Source of the DNA: Reichenbachiella agarivorans
GTDB taxonomy: Bacteria > Bacteroidota > Bacteroidia > Cytophagales > Cyclobacteriaceae
Length of the DNA stretch: 64,000 nt
Direction: 5' to 3'
NCBI RefSeq assembly: GCF_025502585.1
Contig: NZ_CP106679.1
Coordinates: 3,379,501-3,443,500, forward strand
The translations under genes were made by a program, and so were the position numbers. The number at the start of each line of letters is the position of its first letter. Within the stretch, counting starts at the first letter, position 1. Under the pieces are notes generated by a model. That model ran no database searches, was not told the DNA's origin, and saw only the letters and a program-made list of their open reading frames with translations. Below are positions 55,389-64,000 of the stretch, in pieces.

Positions 55389-55781
55389 ATGTTTACTATA
55401 GAACAAATCAAAGAAGCGCACAGCAAAGTGAAATCGGGTGCCGATTTCCCGTCTTACATCGCAGAAATTAAGGCATTAGGCATCACACACTATGAAGCCT
55501 ATGTAAGCGATGGACAAATTCACTATCATGGAGCAAATGATTACACAGCAAAAGTACCTGCAAAATATGAGTCACTAGTAATAGCGGACAGTTCAAAAAT
55601 GGAAGAATTTAAAGTCGAGTTAATTGCTCATCAACAAGGCAAAACAGACTTCCTTACTTTCATTAAGATGTGTGCGAAATTTGGTATTGAGAAATGGACA
55701 ATATGTATGAATGATATGACTTGTACCTATTTCGACAAAAGAGGTAACAAGGTATTGATTGAAGAAATACCCGTTGTATGA
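55389..55781 (+). CDS. DUF1398 (YbcV-like) protein
   Basis: A 130-residue protein matching the DUF1398 family, with the N-terminal pattern FTIEQIKEAHSKVKSGADFP followed by SYIAEIKALGITHYEAYVSD and GQIHYHG. The family includes E. coli YbcV, encoded on a prophage; its role is unclear. It is soluble without a signal peptide. It follows an AraC regulator, an arrangement I have seen in other Bacteroidota, so it may be the regulated gene. Confidence 0.82.
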   Translation: MFTIEQIKEAHSKVKSGADFPSYIAEIKALGITHYEAYVSDGQIHYHGANDYTAKVPAKYESLVIADSSKMEEFKVELIAHQQGKTDFLTFIKMCAKFGIEKWTICMNDMTCTYFDKRGNKVLIEEIPVV

Positions 55782-56125
55782 ACTGCTATCTTTTCCTTTA
55801 AAATTGGCGTCTTCAGCAGTGTATCACACTCGATTGGTCTGGCAAAACTGTAGACCTACTACATTTGAAGAGACAGTCTTTACGCTCATGTAAAAACAAA
55901 GAACGTAGTGACGCATGTTTCTACATATTCGCAATCACGCCAACCATTTGGAAAAACATATGAATATTCGGATTTCAGAGGAATACATTAAGAACATATG
56001 AAATGCATATAGCAATAGATATGACTACAGGGATTCGACTATATTCGTAAGAGAGCAAATAGCTACCGAGCAACCTGCAGCATATTGAGTCGTTGCACAC
56101 GATAAAAATAGACTACCAGAGTACT
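55782..56125. other. Non-coding stretch before the DUF6653 gene
   Basis: About 344 bp without a convincing coding frame, tRNA or terminator. The region from about 55800 to 56090 reads like neutral spacer. I could not place a promoter. Confidence 0.45.
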
Positions 56126-56611
56126 ATGAGTTTTGAAAAACAGATAGCACAAGTATTCAACCTAAAAGGTGATAGTTGGTTGAAACATGCAAATCCATGG
56201 TCTGTATGGACAAGGTTTGTCACTTTGCCGTTTTTGGTTTTGGCGATTTGGTCAAGGGTTTGGATAGGTTGGTATTCTCTAATTCCGATATCGCTTCTTG
56301 TTATTTGGCTAATTATTAATCCTACATTGTTTAAAAAGCCCAAAAGCTTTGACAATTGGGGATCAAAGTCGGTATTGGGTGAAAAATATTGGTCTGAACG
56401 CAAGCGGAATCCCGTTCCAAAACACCACAACACAGTAGTTCGTATTTTAACCATTCTACAAACCATCGGCGGAATCATACTAATAGTAGGCTTATGGAAG
56501 CTTGAAATTAATTGGACCATTATCGGAGCAATAACTGTTTACTTGGCTAAAATGTGGTTTTTGGACAGAATGGTTTGGATATTTGAAGAAATGAATAACA
56601 CCGCCCGCTAG
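56126..56611 (+). CDS. DUF6653-like membrane protein
   Basis: A 161-residue protein with three to four membrane segments (LPFLVLAIWSRVWIGWYSLI, GGIILIVGLW, IIGAITVYLAKMWFLDRMVW). The N-terminal segment WLKHANPWSVWTRF is what I associate with the DUF6653 family. Function unknown; the position in the inner membrane is inferred. Start at the ATG 56126; a TTG 11 codons upstream is less likely. It is in the same orientation as the AraC and DUF1398 genes but separated from them by 344 bp. Confidence 0.7.
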   Translation: MSFEKQIAQVFNLKGDSWLKHANPWSVWTRFVTLPFLVLAIWSRVWIGWYSLIPISLLVIWLIINPTLFKKPKSFDNWGSKSVLGEKYWSERKRNPVPKHHNTVVRILTILQTIGGIILIVGLWKLEINWTIIGAITVYLAKMWFLDRMVWIFEEMNNTAR

Positions 56612-56755
56612 GTAGTAACTGTATTGCGTTCCCATTTTATGTGCTATTAACGAGTTTACTCGAAGCAAACTCGTTACTCTTCTCAGATAATATTTCATCA
56701 ATCGCTTTCATTTACGGAATTGGTCAACCAATTTAGAGCGGTATTTGAAAGAACT

Positions 56756-58681
56756 ATGAAAACACTCAATCGCACACTGGCCATCATGTTGGTAAGTATC
56801 CTGACGGCATGGCCCACTTTTGCACAATCCAACAAACGCTTCGTCACGTCTCAGGCGGAGTTTGATGCAGCCCTCAACGCCTCCGTAGCAGGTGATTCCA
56901 TCGTTTGGAAATCTGGTATCTACAGCCACGTGTCCATGGACATAGACAAGGATGGGGTCATCGTGACGGCAGAGGTCAGTGGTGAGGTGAGCATGACGGG
57001 TGCTTCGAGAGTGGAGATTCCAGCAGATGGAGTGACGCTGAGTGGTATTCAGTTCTTGTCCGGAGACATCAAGACAGCACATGTGATCGTCATCGATGGC
57101 AGTGATGTACTGGTCACAGAGATCAATATCAAAGACTACACGAGTTATAAATACCTGATCATAGATGAGTTGTCCCAACGTGTCACGGTGAGTCATTGCA
57201 ACTTTGAAAATCGACTCAATCTGGATGATCAAAATATCCTGTCCATCCTCGTAGATGCTACACAACCAGGCTACCACACCATACAATTTTGTTCCTTTAA
57301 GAATTTTGCTGGTTCGGGTGGTGACATGGGGATCGAACCGATCCGAATTGGTGTAAGTACCCAAAGCAAGTTCATCAGCAGATCGGTTGTTGAGTACTGT
57401 TATTTCACCGCCTGTGATGGGGATGGTGAGATTATCTCCAATAAAGCAGCACAGAATGTGTTTCGTTACAACACCTTCGAGAACAATACAAAAGCTGAAC
57501 TGGTATTGAGGCATGGCAACCAAGGGATGGTGTATGGCAATTTTTTTCTCCACAACATGGGAGGTATTCGGGTGCGCGAAGGGCAAAATCATTTCATCTA
57601 CAACAACTACTTTGAAGGCAACACACGCAGATCTATTCTGCTGCAAAATGAGTCTTCTGATCCACTGGATTATATCCATATATACTTCAACACCTTCGTC
57701 AACAGCGCCCAAGTAGAATTGGGCAATACTGGAGGAAGCAATGCTCCCAAAAACGTGGTCTTGGCCAACAACCTCTTTGCGCAACCCACTGATAAGTTGT
57801 TTGCAGTGGCTACAGGGAATGAAACCTGGATCGGAAATATTTCGGATGGTACATTGGGGATCGATCCTGTCACGGGTCTCTCAGCTATGAATCCATTGTT
57901 GGAAGAAAACGAATTTGACTTTCTTCAATTAGGCACTATCAGTCCAGCAATAGACGCTGGTCAAGCAGGTTTTCCTACTATTCCTACTTTTGAGGGTTTG
58001 GATATAGACAGTGAACTCTTGCTGGATATGATGAAGCAACCACGACCATCGGCCATCACTCAAAAAGATGTGGGAGCCAGTGAGTATAGCCAAGATGGAG
58101 TGCTACGACCCCATGCCACAGCGGGCAATACAGGTCCCTCCTACCTGTCTGATCAGAGGTTTTATGCCTTGTCTATAGAAGTCATCGGTAGCGGAACTAT
58201 CCAACTAGATCCTCCATCAGGATTGTACACAGAAGGTACTACGGTCACAGTAAAGGCGATCCCAAGTGAAGGTGCGACATTTACCAACTGGACTGGAGGG
58301 ATTTCCGGATCGGACAACCCACAGTCCTTGGTGATCGATCAAGACACCAAAATCACCGCTAACTTCACTGAGGTACCAGAGGTATTGGATACCCAAATGA
58401 GAATGGGTAACCATACGATCAGTCTGTATCCAAATCCTACTCACGACAAACTGAAACTGGAAATCAATGCATCTAGTAGGACAAGGATACAGATAGAAGT
58501 GTTGGGTTTTACAGGTCAGAAATCAGGACTCCAATGGGACAAATACCTGGAACCAGGTCAACACATATGGGAACTAGATATATCCAACCTAGCAACTGGG
58601 ATGTACTTTGTCAATCTAAAACAGTATGATCTGCACAACCATGTAATGGATAGCAGTCGGGTGAAAATCATCAAGAAGTAA
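56756..58681 (+). CDS. PL6-like polysaccharide lyase (alginate lyase/chondroitinase B family) with T9SS tail
   Basis: A 641-residue exported enzyme. Signal peptide MKTLNRTLAIMLVSILTAWP, cleavage near FAQS. A right-handed beta-helix covers about 25-450, with the PL6-type active-site region IISNKAAQNVFRYNTF followed by LVLRHGNQGMVYGNFF (candidate catalytic Lys and Arg) and GGIRVREGQNHFIYNNYFEG. An InlB-B-type repeat follows (VIGSGTIQLDPPSGLYTEG, ATFTNWTGGI). A T9SS type A sorting domain ends the protein (SLYPNPTHDKLKLEIN). It should depolymerise alginate or a similar uronate outside the cell. No sugar importer is adjacent. The start at 56756 was chosen by the signal peptide. Confidence 0.88.
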   Translation: MKTLNRTLAIMLVSILTAWPTFAQSNKRFVTSQAEFDAALNASVAGDSIVWKSGIYSHVSMDIDKDGVIVTAEVSGEVSMTGASRVEIPADGVTLSGIQFLSGDIKTAHVIVIDGSDVLVTEINIKDYTSYKYLIIDELSQRVTVSHCNFENRLNLDDQNILSILVDATQPGYHTIQFCSFKNFAGSGGDMGIEPIRIGVSTQSKFISRSVVEYCYFTACDGDGEIISNKAAQNVFRYNTFENNTKAELVLRHGNQGMVYGNFFLHNMGGIRVREGQNHFIYNNYFEGNTRRSILLQNESSDPLDYIHIYFNTFVNSAQVELGNTGGSNAPKNVVLANNLFAQPTDKLFAVATGNETWIGNISDGTLGIDPVTGLSAMNPLLEENEFDFLQLGTISPAIDAGQAGFPTIPTFEGLDIDSELLLDMMKQPRPSAITQKDVGASEYSQDGVLRPHATAGNTGPSYLSDQRFYALSIEVIGSGTIQLDPPSGLYTEGTTVTVKAIPSEGATFTNWTGGISGSDNPQSLVIDQDTKITANFTEVPEVLDTQMRMGNHTISLYPNPTHDKLKLEINASSRTRIQIEVLGFTGQKSGLQWDKYLEPGQHIWELDISNLATGMYFVNLKQYDLHNHVMDSSRVKIIKK

Positions 58682-58728
58682 TGCAAGTTTGAGGTGAGTT
58701 TTCACTTCGGTACAGGGTTCGTAAAAAA

Positions 58729-58762
58729 AACAAAGCCTGATGTGAATGCATCAGGCTTTGTT
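58729..58762 (-). terminator. Terminator between convergent PL6-like lyase and giant repeat protein
   Basis: AACAAAGCCTGATG (58729-58742) and CATCAGGCTTTGTT (58749-58762) form a perfect 14-bp stem with a six-base loop. On the minus strand it is followed by eight T, so it is strongest for the gene ending at 58792. In the plus direction it may also help stop the lyase transcript. Confidence 0.88.
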
Positions 58763-58791
58763 GTATGAGCTTATCAATCAGTTGATAAAGC

Positions 58792-61700
58792 TTAATTCTT
58801 ATTGATCTTTAATAGTTTGAAGCCATTTTGAGTATAGACATGCACCAAGTACATGTTTGCTGTATAGCCAGTGATGTCTATGCTATCTGTAGACGAACCG
58901 TTGAGATTTTTGGTCAGTACCAATTGTCCACCTAGGTCATAGATCTTGGCATAGGTGAGCTGCTCGCCTTCTGCATGGATGTTGAGTAGACCCGTCGTAG
59001 GGTTAGGATACATGACTAGCTCTACGTCAGGTGAATCAAGACTGCTCAAGGCAATCGGATCGATTGGCTCAACGATAGGTTCTTCCTCTGTGGTCTCCTC
59101 GACTGTCACACCAAATGTAGTAGTAGCAGACAATAACCCCTTATCTGTAGCCGTTAATGTGATTGTCACTGCTCCCTCACTATGTCCAGATATGGTCAAG
59201 ATAGACCCCTCCAAAGACACGGTTACCACAGATTCGTCACTGCTCGTAGCTACTAGAGTCAATACATCTCCATCTGCATCAGCAAATACACCCGTTAGGT
59301 CTACATCTACTGAGACAACGCCCTCACCTAGATTCGTATCCAAAACTGTATTGACTAGGTAAGGAGTAAAGTTGATGTTGCCCGGTGATGCGGTATTTGG
59401 GATGCCAAAATCTGCATTGGTTGCTATGGTTTGACCCGCACCACTGGCATTGCCTACCGCACTGAATGCGTCCAATACCACATCGTAGGATTGACCATCA
59501 TTCAACTCGGTAGTAGGGTATGTCGCTACATCGGTGGACTTGTACTGGTATGGGTCGCCTACCCAGAGGGTGACAGCATCTCCACCTGCACCTAGACCAG
59601 CGCCATCTGTCCATCCGATCGCAAATTGAGAAACATCCAAAATGGGACTCCACACTGTTTCAAAATCAGCGATGGCTGATTGTTGCTCAATCATCACGAT
59701 TACACTCTTACCCACAGGGATGGATTCAATACCACGAATCAAAGTAGCCTTGTCTTTATCTTCAGAGTCATCATCATAGTACAACGCTGGATCAATTGTA
59801 CTGTTCCAATCCACAGATCCCGTATTGGTGATTTCAAACCAATCGGCTGTCAAATCATCTCCCTCTTGTCCTGAGAAAATCTCGGTAATCTTCAACTCCA
59901 CAAAGAGCGCATCTTGTAGTACAACTGCTCCGTTTCCTGGTGAGCCAATATTAGGTACATCAAGATCATTTATAGCCATCGTCCTTACCACGCCTTTGCT
60001 ATAATCCACTTCACTGAATGCATTCTTTTCGACATCAAAAGTCTTACCATCAAACAACTCAGTGTCTGGATAGGCTGCTAGGTCTACTGGAGTAGTGCTA
60101 GATGGATCTCCTGCCCACAATGTGACAACATCCCCCCCTGCTCCTAATCCTGCTCCGTCGGTCCATCCTACTTGTACAGTAGTCAAGTCAATCACTGGAC
60201 TCCACACTGATTTGAAAACCATAGCTGCAGCTTCCTCATCAATGATCACGATGGCACGCTGTCCTGCTGCAATGCTTGTCAAACCTTCGATCAACGAAGC
60301 GTCATCTGCGTCCACAGACTCATCATCATAGTATAGATTTGGATCTACACCACTGATCCAATCTGTAGTTCCCACGTTGGTGATTTCAAACCAATCTGCA
60401 GTTAATTTCTCTCCTTCTTGACCTGAGAATATTTCCGTGATCTGCAAATCAAAACCTGTCACATTGACTACACCCTTGTTGCCAGGTGATCCTACAGCAG
60501 CTTCAGCAGCATTGTTTGTCGCAGTAGCTACAGCGATGGAGGTTCCTAATTGCCCCATTCCTTGACCTGCGACACTAAATGCTTCCAAAATCAGGTCATA
60601 AGATGCGCCATCTGTTGCTGCAGGATATGTTTTGGCATCAATAATACTTCCTACACTAGGTGTTCCGATAAACAAAGTAACGGCATCACCACCAGCACCT
60701 AAACCAGCACCATCTGTCCATCCAATTTCAACACCTTCCAAATCATAGACACTGCTCCAAACTGCCCGAAATTCGTTGGCATCAGCTATTGAGCTGCCAT
60801 TGACTGCTATGACACTTTTACCTGCTGGTATGCTTGCTATACCCTCTATCAAATCAGCTTCACTAGGATCTGCAGATTCATCATCGTAGTACAATTCAGG
60901 ATCTACTCCTTGTACCCAGTCACTGTCTCCAAAGTTGGTGATTTCAAACCAATCACCTGTCAGATCATCACCGTTGACATTGCCAGACCATATTTCTGTG
61001 ATTCGTAGATCAAAAGTAGCTGGCACTGGACAGTCGTTGGTAGCACCTGGCGTACCAAAATCTCCACTGCCGTAAACAGTAGAAGCCTGACACCAATTGA
61101 CAGGGTCGCTGTTGTCGAGGTCTGCATTTTGCAAAGCAAGAGAGGCTCCTGCTACCATAGACCAATTGGATTCGTCATAGGCCACAGTATTGATCAACGC
61201 TAGATCTGAAGCTTTGATGATGATCTCATCCGCAGTGTTGTCCAACGTGAAATTAGCTACATAATCTACTGCTACCCCCCCGTTGACAGTGACGTCACTA
61301 TTCACACCAATCACCAAGTAGCCATTGGCAGCAATCATCAAAGATCCACCATTGTTGATTTGGTGATTGTCCGTGCCATTGTCAGAGATATACCATCCTG
61401 CTAGATCAATAGGTTCTGAAGTAGTATTATACAATTCAATCCATTCGCCATTGTTGTCATCCACCTGAGATGGATTGACCATGATCTCTGTCACTACAAT
61501 ATCTCTTGGACGAGCAACAGGTGCCGAGGCTACAGCTCCTAGGTTGATAAATTCAGATCTGAATTTTTTCCACTCTACGTGTTCCAAGTCCTTTGCTTCT
61601 TCCCCACTGGAGTAGTAATCTACAGTACCCGTATCAACTATGAGTTGTACTTCTACGTCATTTCCTGCTGCGCCGATGAAAGGAACGCTAGGTACACCGA

Positions 61701-64000
61701 CAAGGCCTTCTACAGCTCCGACTGTCACTACTGACATGATATCTGCAGCTCTCATTTCGGCAGGATCAGACGAAGATCCCGTCCAGGTAAACAGTCGGTA
61801 ATCGGATACTTTTCCATCAGGACTTGGTCCTGCAACGATCAAACAGCCATTGGCAGCACACTCGATACTTCTAAATTCTCTACCGTATAGATCCAAAGTG
61901 TAGGTTGAACCGAATACCGCACTACCTTGGGGCATTTCGGTAGCAGCAGTCGCGAGAGCTTTAAAATTAGAAATAGGGATGATCAATGCCTCTTCGTTTA
62001 AAAAGGGCGACCTCAAGGCTAGAATAGCACCGTCTGCATTGTTTGGATCTGCTGTCATGGCTTCCAATTCGAGTGTAGCAGCCATATTATAATAGTTGGC
62101 ACCTAATCCATGTTCATTACTAGCATCCCAATCGATCAAATCTTGTCTTAGACCTGTGTATTTTCCTACATAAGTCAAATCAGAATTGACATCTGATCCT
62201 GATGGCGAGACACTGAAAATGGAAGATCTCTCTGGTTCGATATGAGAGCCCATCCAGTAGATATACATATCATCTTGAAAGGATCCTTCAATGTCAATTT
62301 CGGCACTTCCTACATTCGCATCGAAATTTATTTCCTTCAATGGAAAACCAGAGTTATTTCTATCATAAAGACGGATGGTTTGATTTTCATCATCCCCAAC
62401 CCACATGTAATCTGTTCCTACAGGGATTGCTGTAGACCCATCAGATACACCCGTATGAAATCTGCTTGTAGAAGGACTCGCTGCTGCAAATGATGCTGCA
62501 TAGCTGATGGTGTATGAACTTGTCAATGGGTCACTTTCTGTATCTGTGACAGTCACCGTGATAGTTGAGAACCCCACTCCACTTGGTACAATCTGCAAGG
62601 TACGGTTAGCTCCCGTACCTGAAATGACCAAGCCTTCGGCGCTAACTACCGAAAGATCACTACTCACAGCTGATAAGGTTAGATCTTCGACAGCTGTAGA
62701 CAAATCACTCAAAGTAAAGACTATGCCACTCGTAGCAGCTGGGTCAGTAGGGTCATTGATTACCCCTGATACAAATGAGTTTAGGTTCTCTTGAATGTTT
62801 AATCTCCGGGTAGTACTAGCCACATCAGCTACAATACTTGGTGCATTGGCATTGGCAGATTTGTTGCCACTGATCCCTGGAGATCCGACATTGGGTACAC
62901 CAGAGGTGTCAGCATTGACTGCTGTAGTCTGTACTGCACCATTTCCATTCCCAACTGTGCTGAATAGAGACAATTCTACGTCGTATGACTGACCATCTGC
63001 AGCAGACGCATCTGGATAAGAGGCTGATACAGGTGTCGTACTATGGACATCACCAGACCATAAGGTCACGACATCACCCCCCCCACCTAGGCCAGCACCC
63101 TCTGTCCAACCTATGGATACCTCAGACAAGTCAATATCAGGACTCCATACATTAGTGAATTGAGTCACGTCAACTTCCTCACCTATCACGACTATGGCAG
63201 TCATGCCTGCTGGGATAGTAGTCAGGCCTTCTATCAAGGTAGCATCCTCTGGATCAGCAGAATCATCATCATAGTATAGATCAAAATCTACTCCTGATAC
63301 CCAATTTTTGTCAGAACCATTGGTTATTTCAAACCAATCAGCCGTTAATTTATCTCCAGACTGTCCAGAAAATATCTCAGTGATTTTTAGTTTGCTGAAA
63401 TAGGTTGGAGCAGAACTGCGCCCAGGAGAGCCAACTCCTGGTACATTCAATTCACTATCTACGGCGGTAGTTTGAACAGCGCCACTTGGGTTGCCCACAC
63501 TGCTATATTCTTCCAGCCTTACGTCGTAGGATTGGCCGTCATTTTCTTCTATTACAGGAGCAGGATACCCTTTGTAATCAATTGGGTCTGCCATGGTTAC
63601 ATTTGGGTCGCCTAACCACAAGGTAACATAGTCGCCATTTTTACCTAGGCCTGCGCCATCTACATAACCAATCTCGACAGTCGTCAAATCTATATCTGGA
63701 GACCAAACTGATTCGAATGCATCAGCGTCGGCAGCATTTCCGATCATGACCACCACACTTTCTCCTGCGATGATATCTACGAGACCTTCAATCAGGTCTG
63801 CCGTAGCAGCGTCTTGTGAATCATCATCATAGTATAAGGCTGCATCCACACCACTCACCCATGCTACATCTCCTGTATTGGTGATTTCAAACCAATCTTC
63901 GGTAAAATCTCCCCCTTCATGTCCAAAGTAAATCTCAGTGATTTCTAGTTTGGCTTGGGAATAGCCAGATATGCTGATCATCAGCATACATAAAAGGAAA
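58792..64000 (-). CDS. Giant T9SS surface protein with five repeated modules, LTD and DUF3616-like domains (5' end cut off)
   Basis: At least 1,735 residues; the frame continues beyond the window edge and reads FLLCMLMISISGYSQA, the end of a signal peptide, so only a few N-terminal residues are missing. Five modules of about 170 residues share the pattern ITEIFSGQ..ADWFEITN, LYYDDDS, GIESIPAGKSVIV and IGWTDGAGLGAGGDAVTLW. Two precede and three follow a central part with a cadherin/Ig-like domain (about 380-500), a DUF3616-like propeller (about 500-815) and a lamin-tail domain (about 823-985). A final Ig-like domain and a T9SS type A sorting domain (VMYPNPTTGLLNIHAE) end it. The Asp-rich turns suggest Ca2+ binding. 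Its role is probably adhesion or extracellular scaffolding. Confidence 0.88.
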   Translation of the reverse strand, partial: FLLCMLMISISGYSQAKLEITEIYFGHEGGDFTEDWFEITNTGDVAWVSGVDAALYYDDDSQDAATADLIEGLVDIIAGESVVVMIGNAADADAFESVWSPDIDLTTVEIGYVDGAGLGKNGDYVTLWLGDPNVTMADPIDYKGYPAPVIEENDGQSYDVRLEEYSSVGNPSGAVQTTAVDSELNVPGVGSPGRSSAPTYFSKLKITEIFSGQSGDKLTADWFEITNGSDKNWVSGVDFDLYYDDDSADPEDATLIEGLTTIPAGMTAIVVIGEEVDVTQFTNVWSPDIDLSEVSIGWTEGAGLGGGGDVVTLWSGDVHSTTPVSASYPDASAADGQSYDVELSLFSTVGNGNGAVQTTAVNADTSGVPNVGSPGISGNKSANANAPSIVADVASTTRRLNIQENLNSFVSGVINDPTDPAATSGIVFTLSDLSTAVEDLTLSAVSSDLSVVSAEGLVISGTGANRTLQIVPSGVGFSTITVTVTDTESDPLTSSYTISYAASFAAASPSTSRFHTGVSDGSTAIPVGTDYMWVGDDENQTIRLYDRNNSGFPLKEINFDANVGSAEIDIEGSFQDDMYIYWMGSHIEPERSSIFSVSPSGSDVNSDLTYVGKYTGLRQDLIDWDASNEHGLGANYYNMAATLELEAMTADPNNADGAILALRSPFLNEEALIIPISNFKALATAATEMPQGSAVFGSTYTLDLYGREFRSIECAANGCLIVAGPSPDGKVSDYRLFTWTGSSSDPAEMRAADIMSVVTVGAVEGLVGVPSVPFIGAAGNDVEVQLIVDTGTVDYYSSGEEAKDLEHVEWKKFRSEFINLGAVASAPVARPRDIVVTEIMVNPSQVDDNNGEWIELYNTTSEPIDLAGWYISDNGTDNHQINNGGSLMIAANGYLVIGVNSDVTVNGGVAVDYVANFTLDNTADEIIIKASDLALINTVAYDESNWSMVAGASLALQNADLDNSDPVNWCQASTVYGSGDFGTPGATNDCPVPATFDLRITEIWSGNVNGDDLTGDWFEITNFGDSDWVQGVDPELYYDDESADPSEADLIEGIASIPAGKSVIAVNGSSIADANEFRAVWSSVYDLEGVEIGWTDGAGLGAGGDAVTLFIGTPSVGSIIDAKTYPAATDGASYDLILEAFSVAGQGMGQLGTSIAVATATNNAAEAAVGSPGNKGVVNVTGFDLQITEIFSGQEGEKLTADWFEITNVGTTDWISGVDPNLYYDDESVDADDASLIEGLTSIAAGQRAIVIIDEEAAAMVFKSVWSPVIDLTTVQVGWTDGAGLGAGGDVVTLWAGDPSSTTPVDLAAYPDTELFDGKTFDVEKNAFSEVDYSKGVVRTMAINDLDVPNIGSPGNGAVVLQDALFVELKITEIFSGQEGDDLTADWFEITNTGSVDWNSTIDPALYYDDDSEDKDKATLIRGIESIPVGKSVIVMIEQQSAIADFETVWSPILDVSQFAIGWTDGAGLGAGGDAVTLWVGDPYQYKSTDVATYPTTELNDGQSYDVVLDAFSAVGNASGAGQTIATNADFGIPNTASPGNINFTPYLVNTVLDTNLGEGVVSVDVDLTGVFADADGDVLTLVATSSDESVVTVSLEGSILTISGHSEGAVTITLTATDKGLLSATTTFGVTVEETTEEEPIVEPIDPIALSSLDSPDVELVMYPNPTTGLLNIHAEGEQLTYAKIYDLGGQLVLTKNLNGSSTDSIDITGYTANMYLVHVYTQNGFKLLKINKN
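59390..61015 (-). repeat. Three tandem coding repeats (modules 3-5) of the giant surface protein
   Basis: Three modules of about 530-570 bp, with starts near 61010, 60455 and 59905, code for the LTADWFEITN...WTDGAGLGAGGDAVTLW pattern. Blocks such as ATCATCATAGTA and the stretch for WFEITN recur almost unchanged in DNA. The similarity suggests internal duplication or gene conversion, and it is a risk for misassembly. Confidence 0.8.
62870..63960 (-). repeat. Two tandem coding repeats (modules 1-2) of the giant surface protein
   Basis: Two further copies, starting near 63955 and 63395, precede the central domains. Module 2 resembles modules 4 and 5 closely, and module 1 is the most divergent (IYFGHEGGDFTEDWFEITN). 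Confidence 0.78.

Noticed and set aside
56708-57784. Long minus-strand open frame opposite the PL6-like lyase
   Set aside because: No domain or signal is visible, it is His/Cys-rich like an antisense shadow, and the plus strand has clear motifs and a signal peptide.

Overview
The window looks like chromosomal DNA of a marine Bacteroidota, most likely order Cytophagales (Reichenbachiella/Fulvivirga-like). Reasons: C-terminal type IX secretion (T9SS) sorting domains, an OmpA protein with PorE-type architecture, a carboxypeptidase-regulatory-domain TonB receptor, TAnnTTTG-like -7 elements, DUF6029 and DISM sensor families, and a PL6-type alginate lyase. I see no rRNA, tRNA, CRISPR array, phage module or complete insertion sequence. 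The order of genes is mostly housekeeping or envelope genes in short operons.

Layout. 1-1.1 kb: possible tail of a gene, a small HTH-like gene, and a 45-residue protein gene with its own leader and terminator. 1.1-7.9 kb: DnaQ/GIY-YIG nuclease fusion, HEAT protein, TonB receptor, MpaB-type oxygenase, membrane protein. 7.9-13.7 kb: a histidine kinase, a GAF/HisKA protein lacking an ATPase domain, and a TrkA/TrkH-type potassium uptake pair. 13.9-22 kb: exported TPR protein, DUF481-like protein with a disrupted signal peptide, PorE-like OmpA protein, YbiT-type ABC-F protein, exported unknown, glycosyltransferase. 22-27.4 kb: dapD, a frameshifted hydrolase, HEAT protein, TrpF-like protein, thioredoxin, inositol-phosphatase family protein, small-molecule kinase.

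27.4-29 kb is almost empty except for a second copy of the 45-residue gene in inverted orientation. 29-35.5 kb: PBP1A, YceI lipoprotein, a VLRF1-like release factor beside selO, and a 2OG-Fe(II) oxygenase. 35.6-43.1 kb: DISM histidine kinase overlapping a LytTR regulator, a surface lipoprotein, then a tight operon of periplasmic TlpA thioredoxin, outer-membrane DUF6029 protein and T9SS-exported redoxin. 43.1-49.3 kb: two TPR histidine kinases and a DEAD-box helicase. 49.6-54.3 kb: membrane patatin, TIR-TM-WD40 protein, exported coiled-coil protein. 54.5-56.6 kb: AraC regulator, DUF1398 and DUF6653 proteins. 56.7-64 kb: PL6-like lyase and a giant repeat protein, both with T9SS tails; the latter runs off the right edge.

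The most interesting unexplained signals are: (1) the two 45-residue genes, which differ at about 22 of 138 bases but only two residues and share about 50 bp of upstream DNA; (2) the TlpA/DUF6029/T9SS-redoxin operon, which could carry thiol reducing power across the envelope; (3) the TIR-TM-WD40 protein; (4) the VLRF1-like/SelO pair. All function calls come from reading the sequence; no database search was run.
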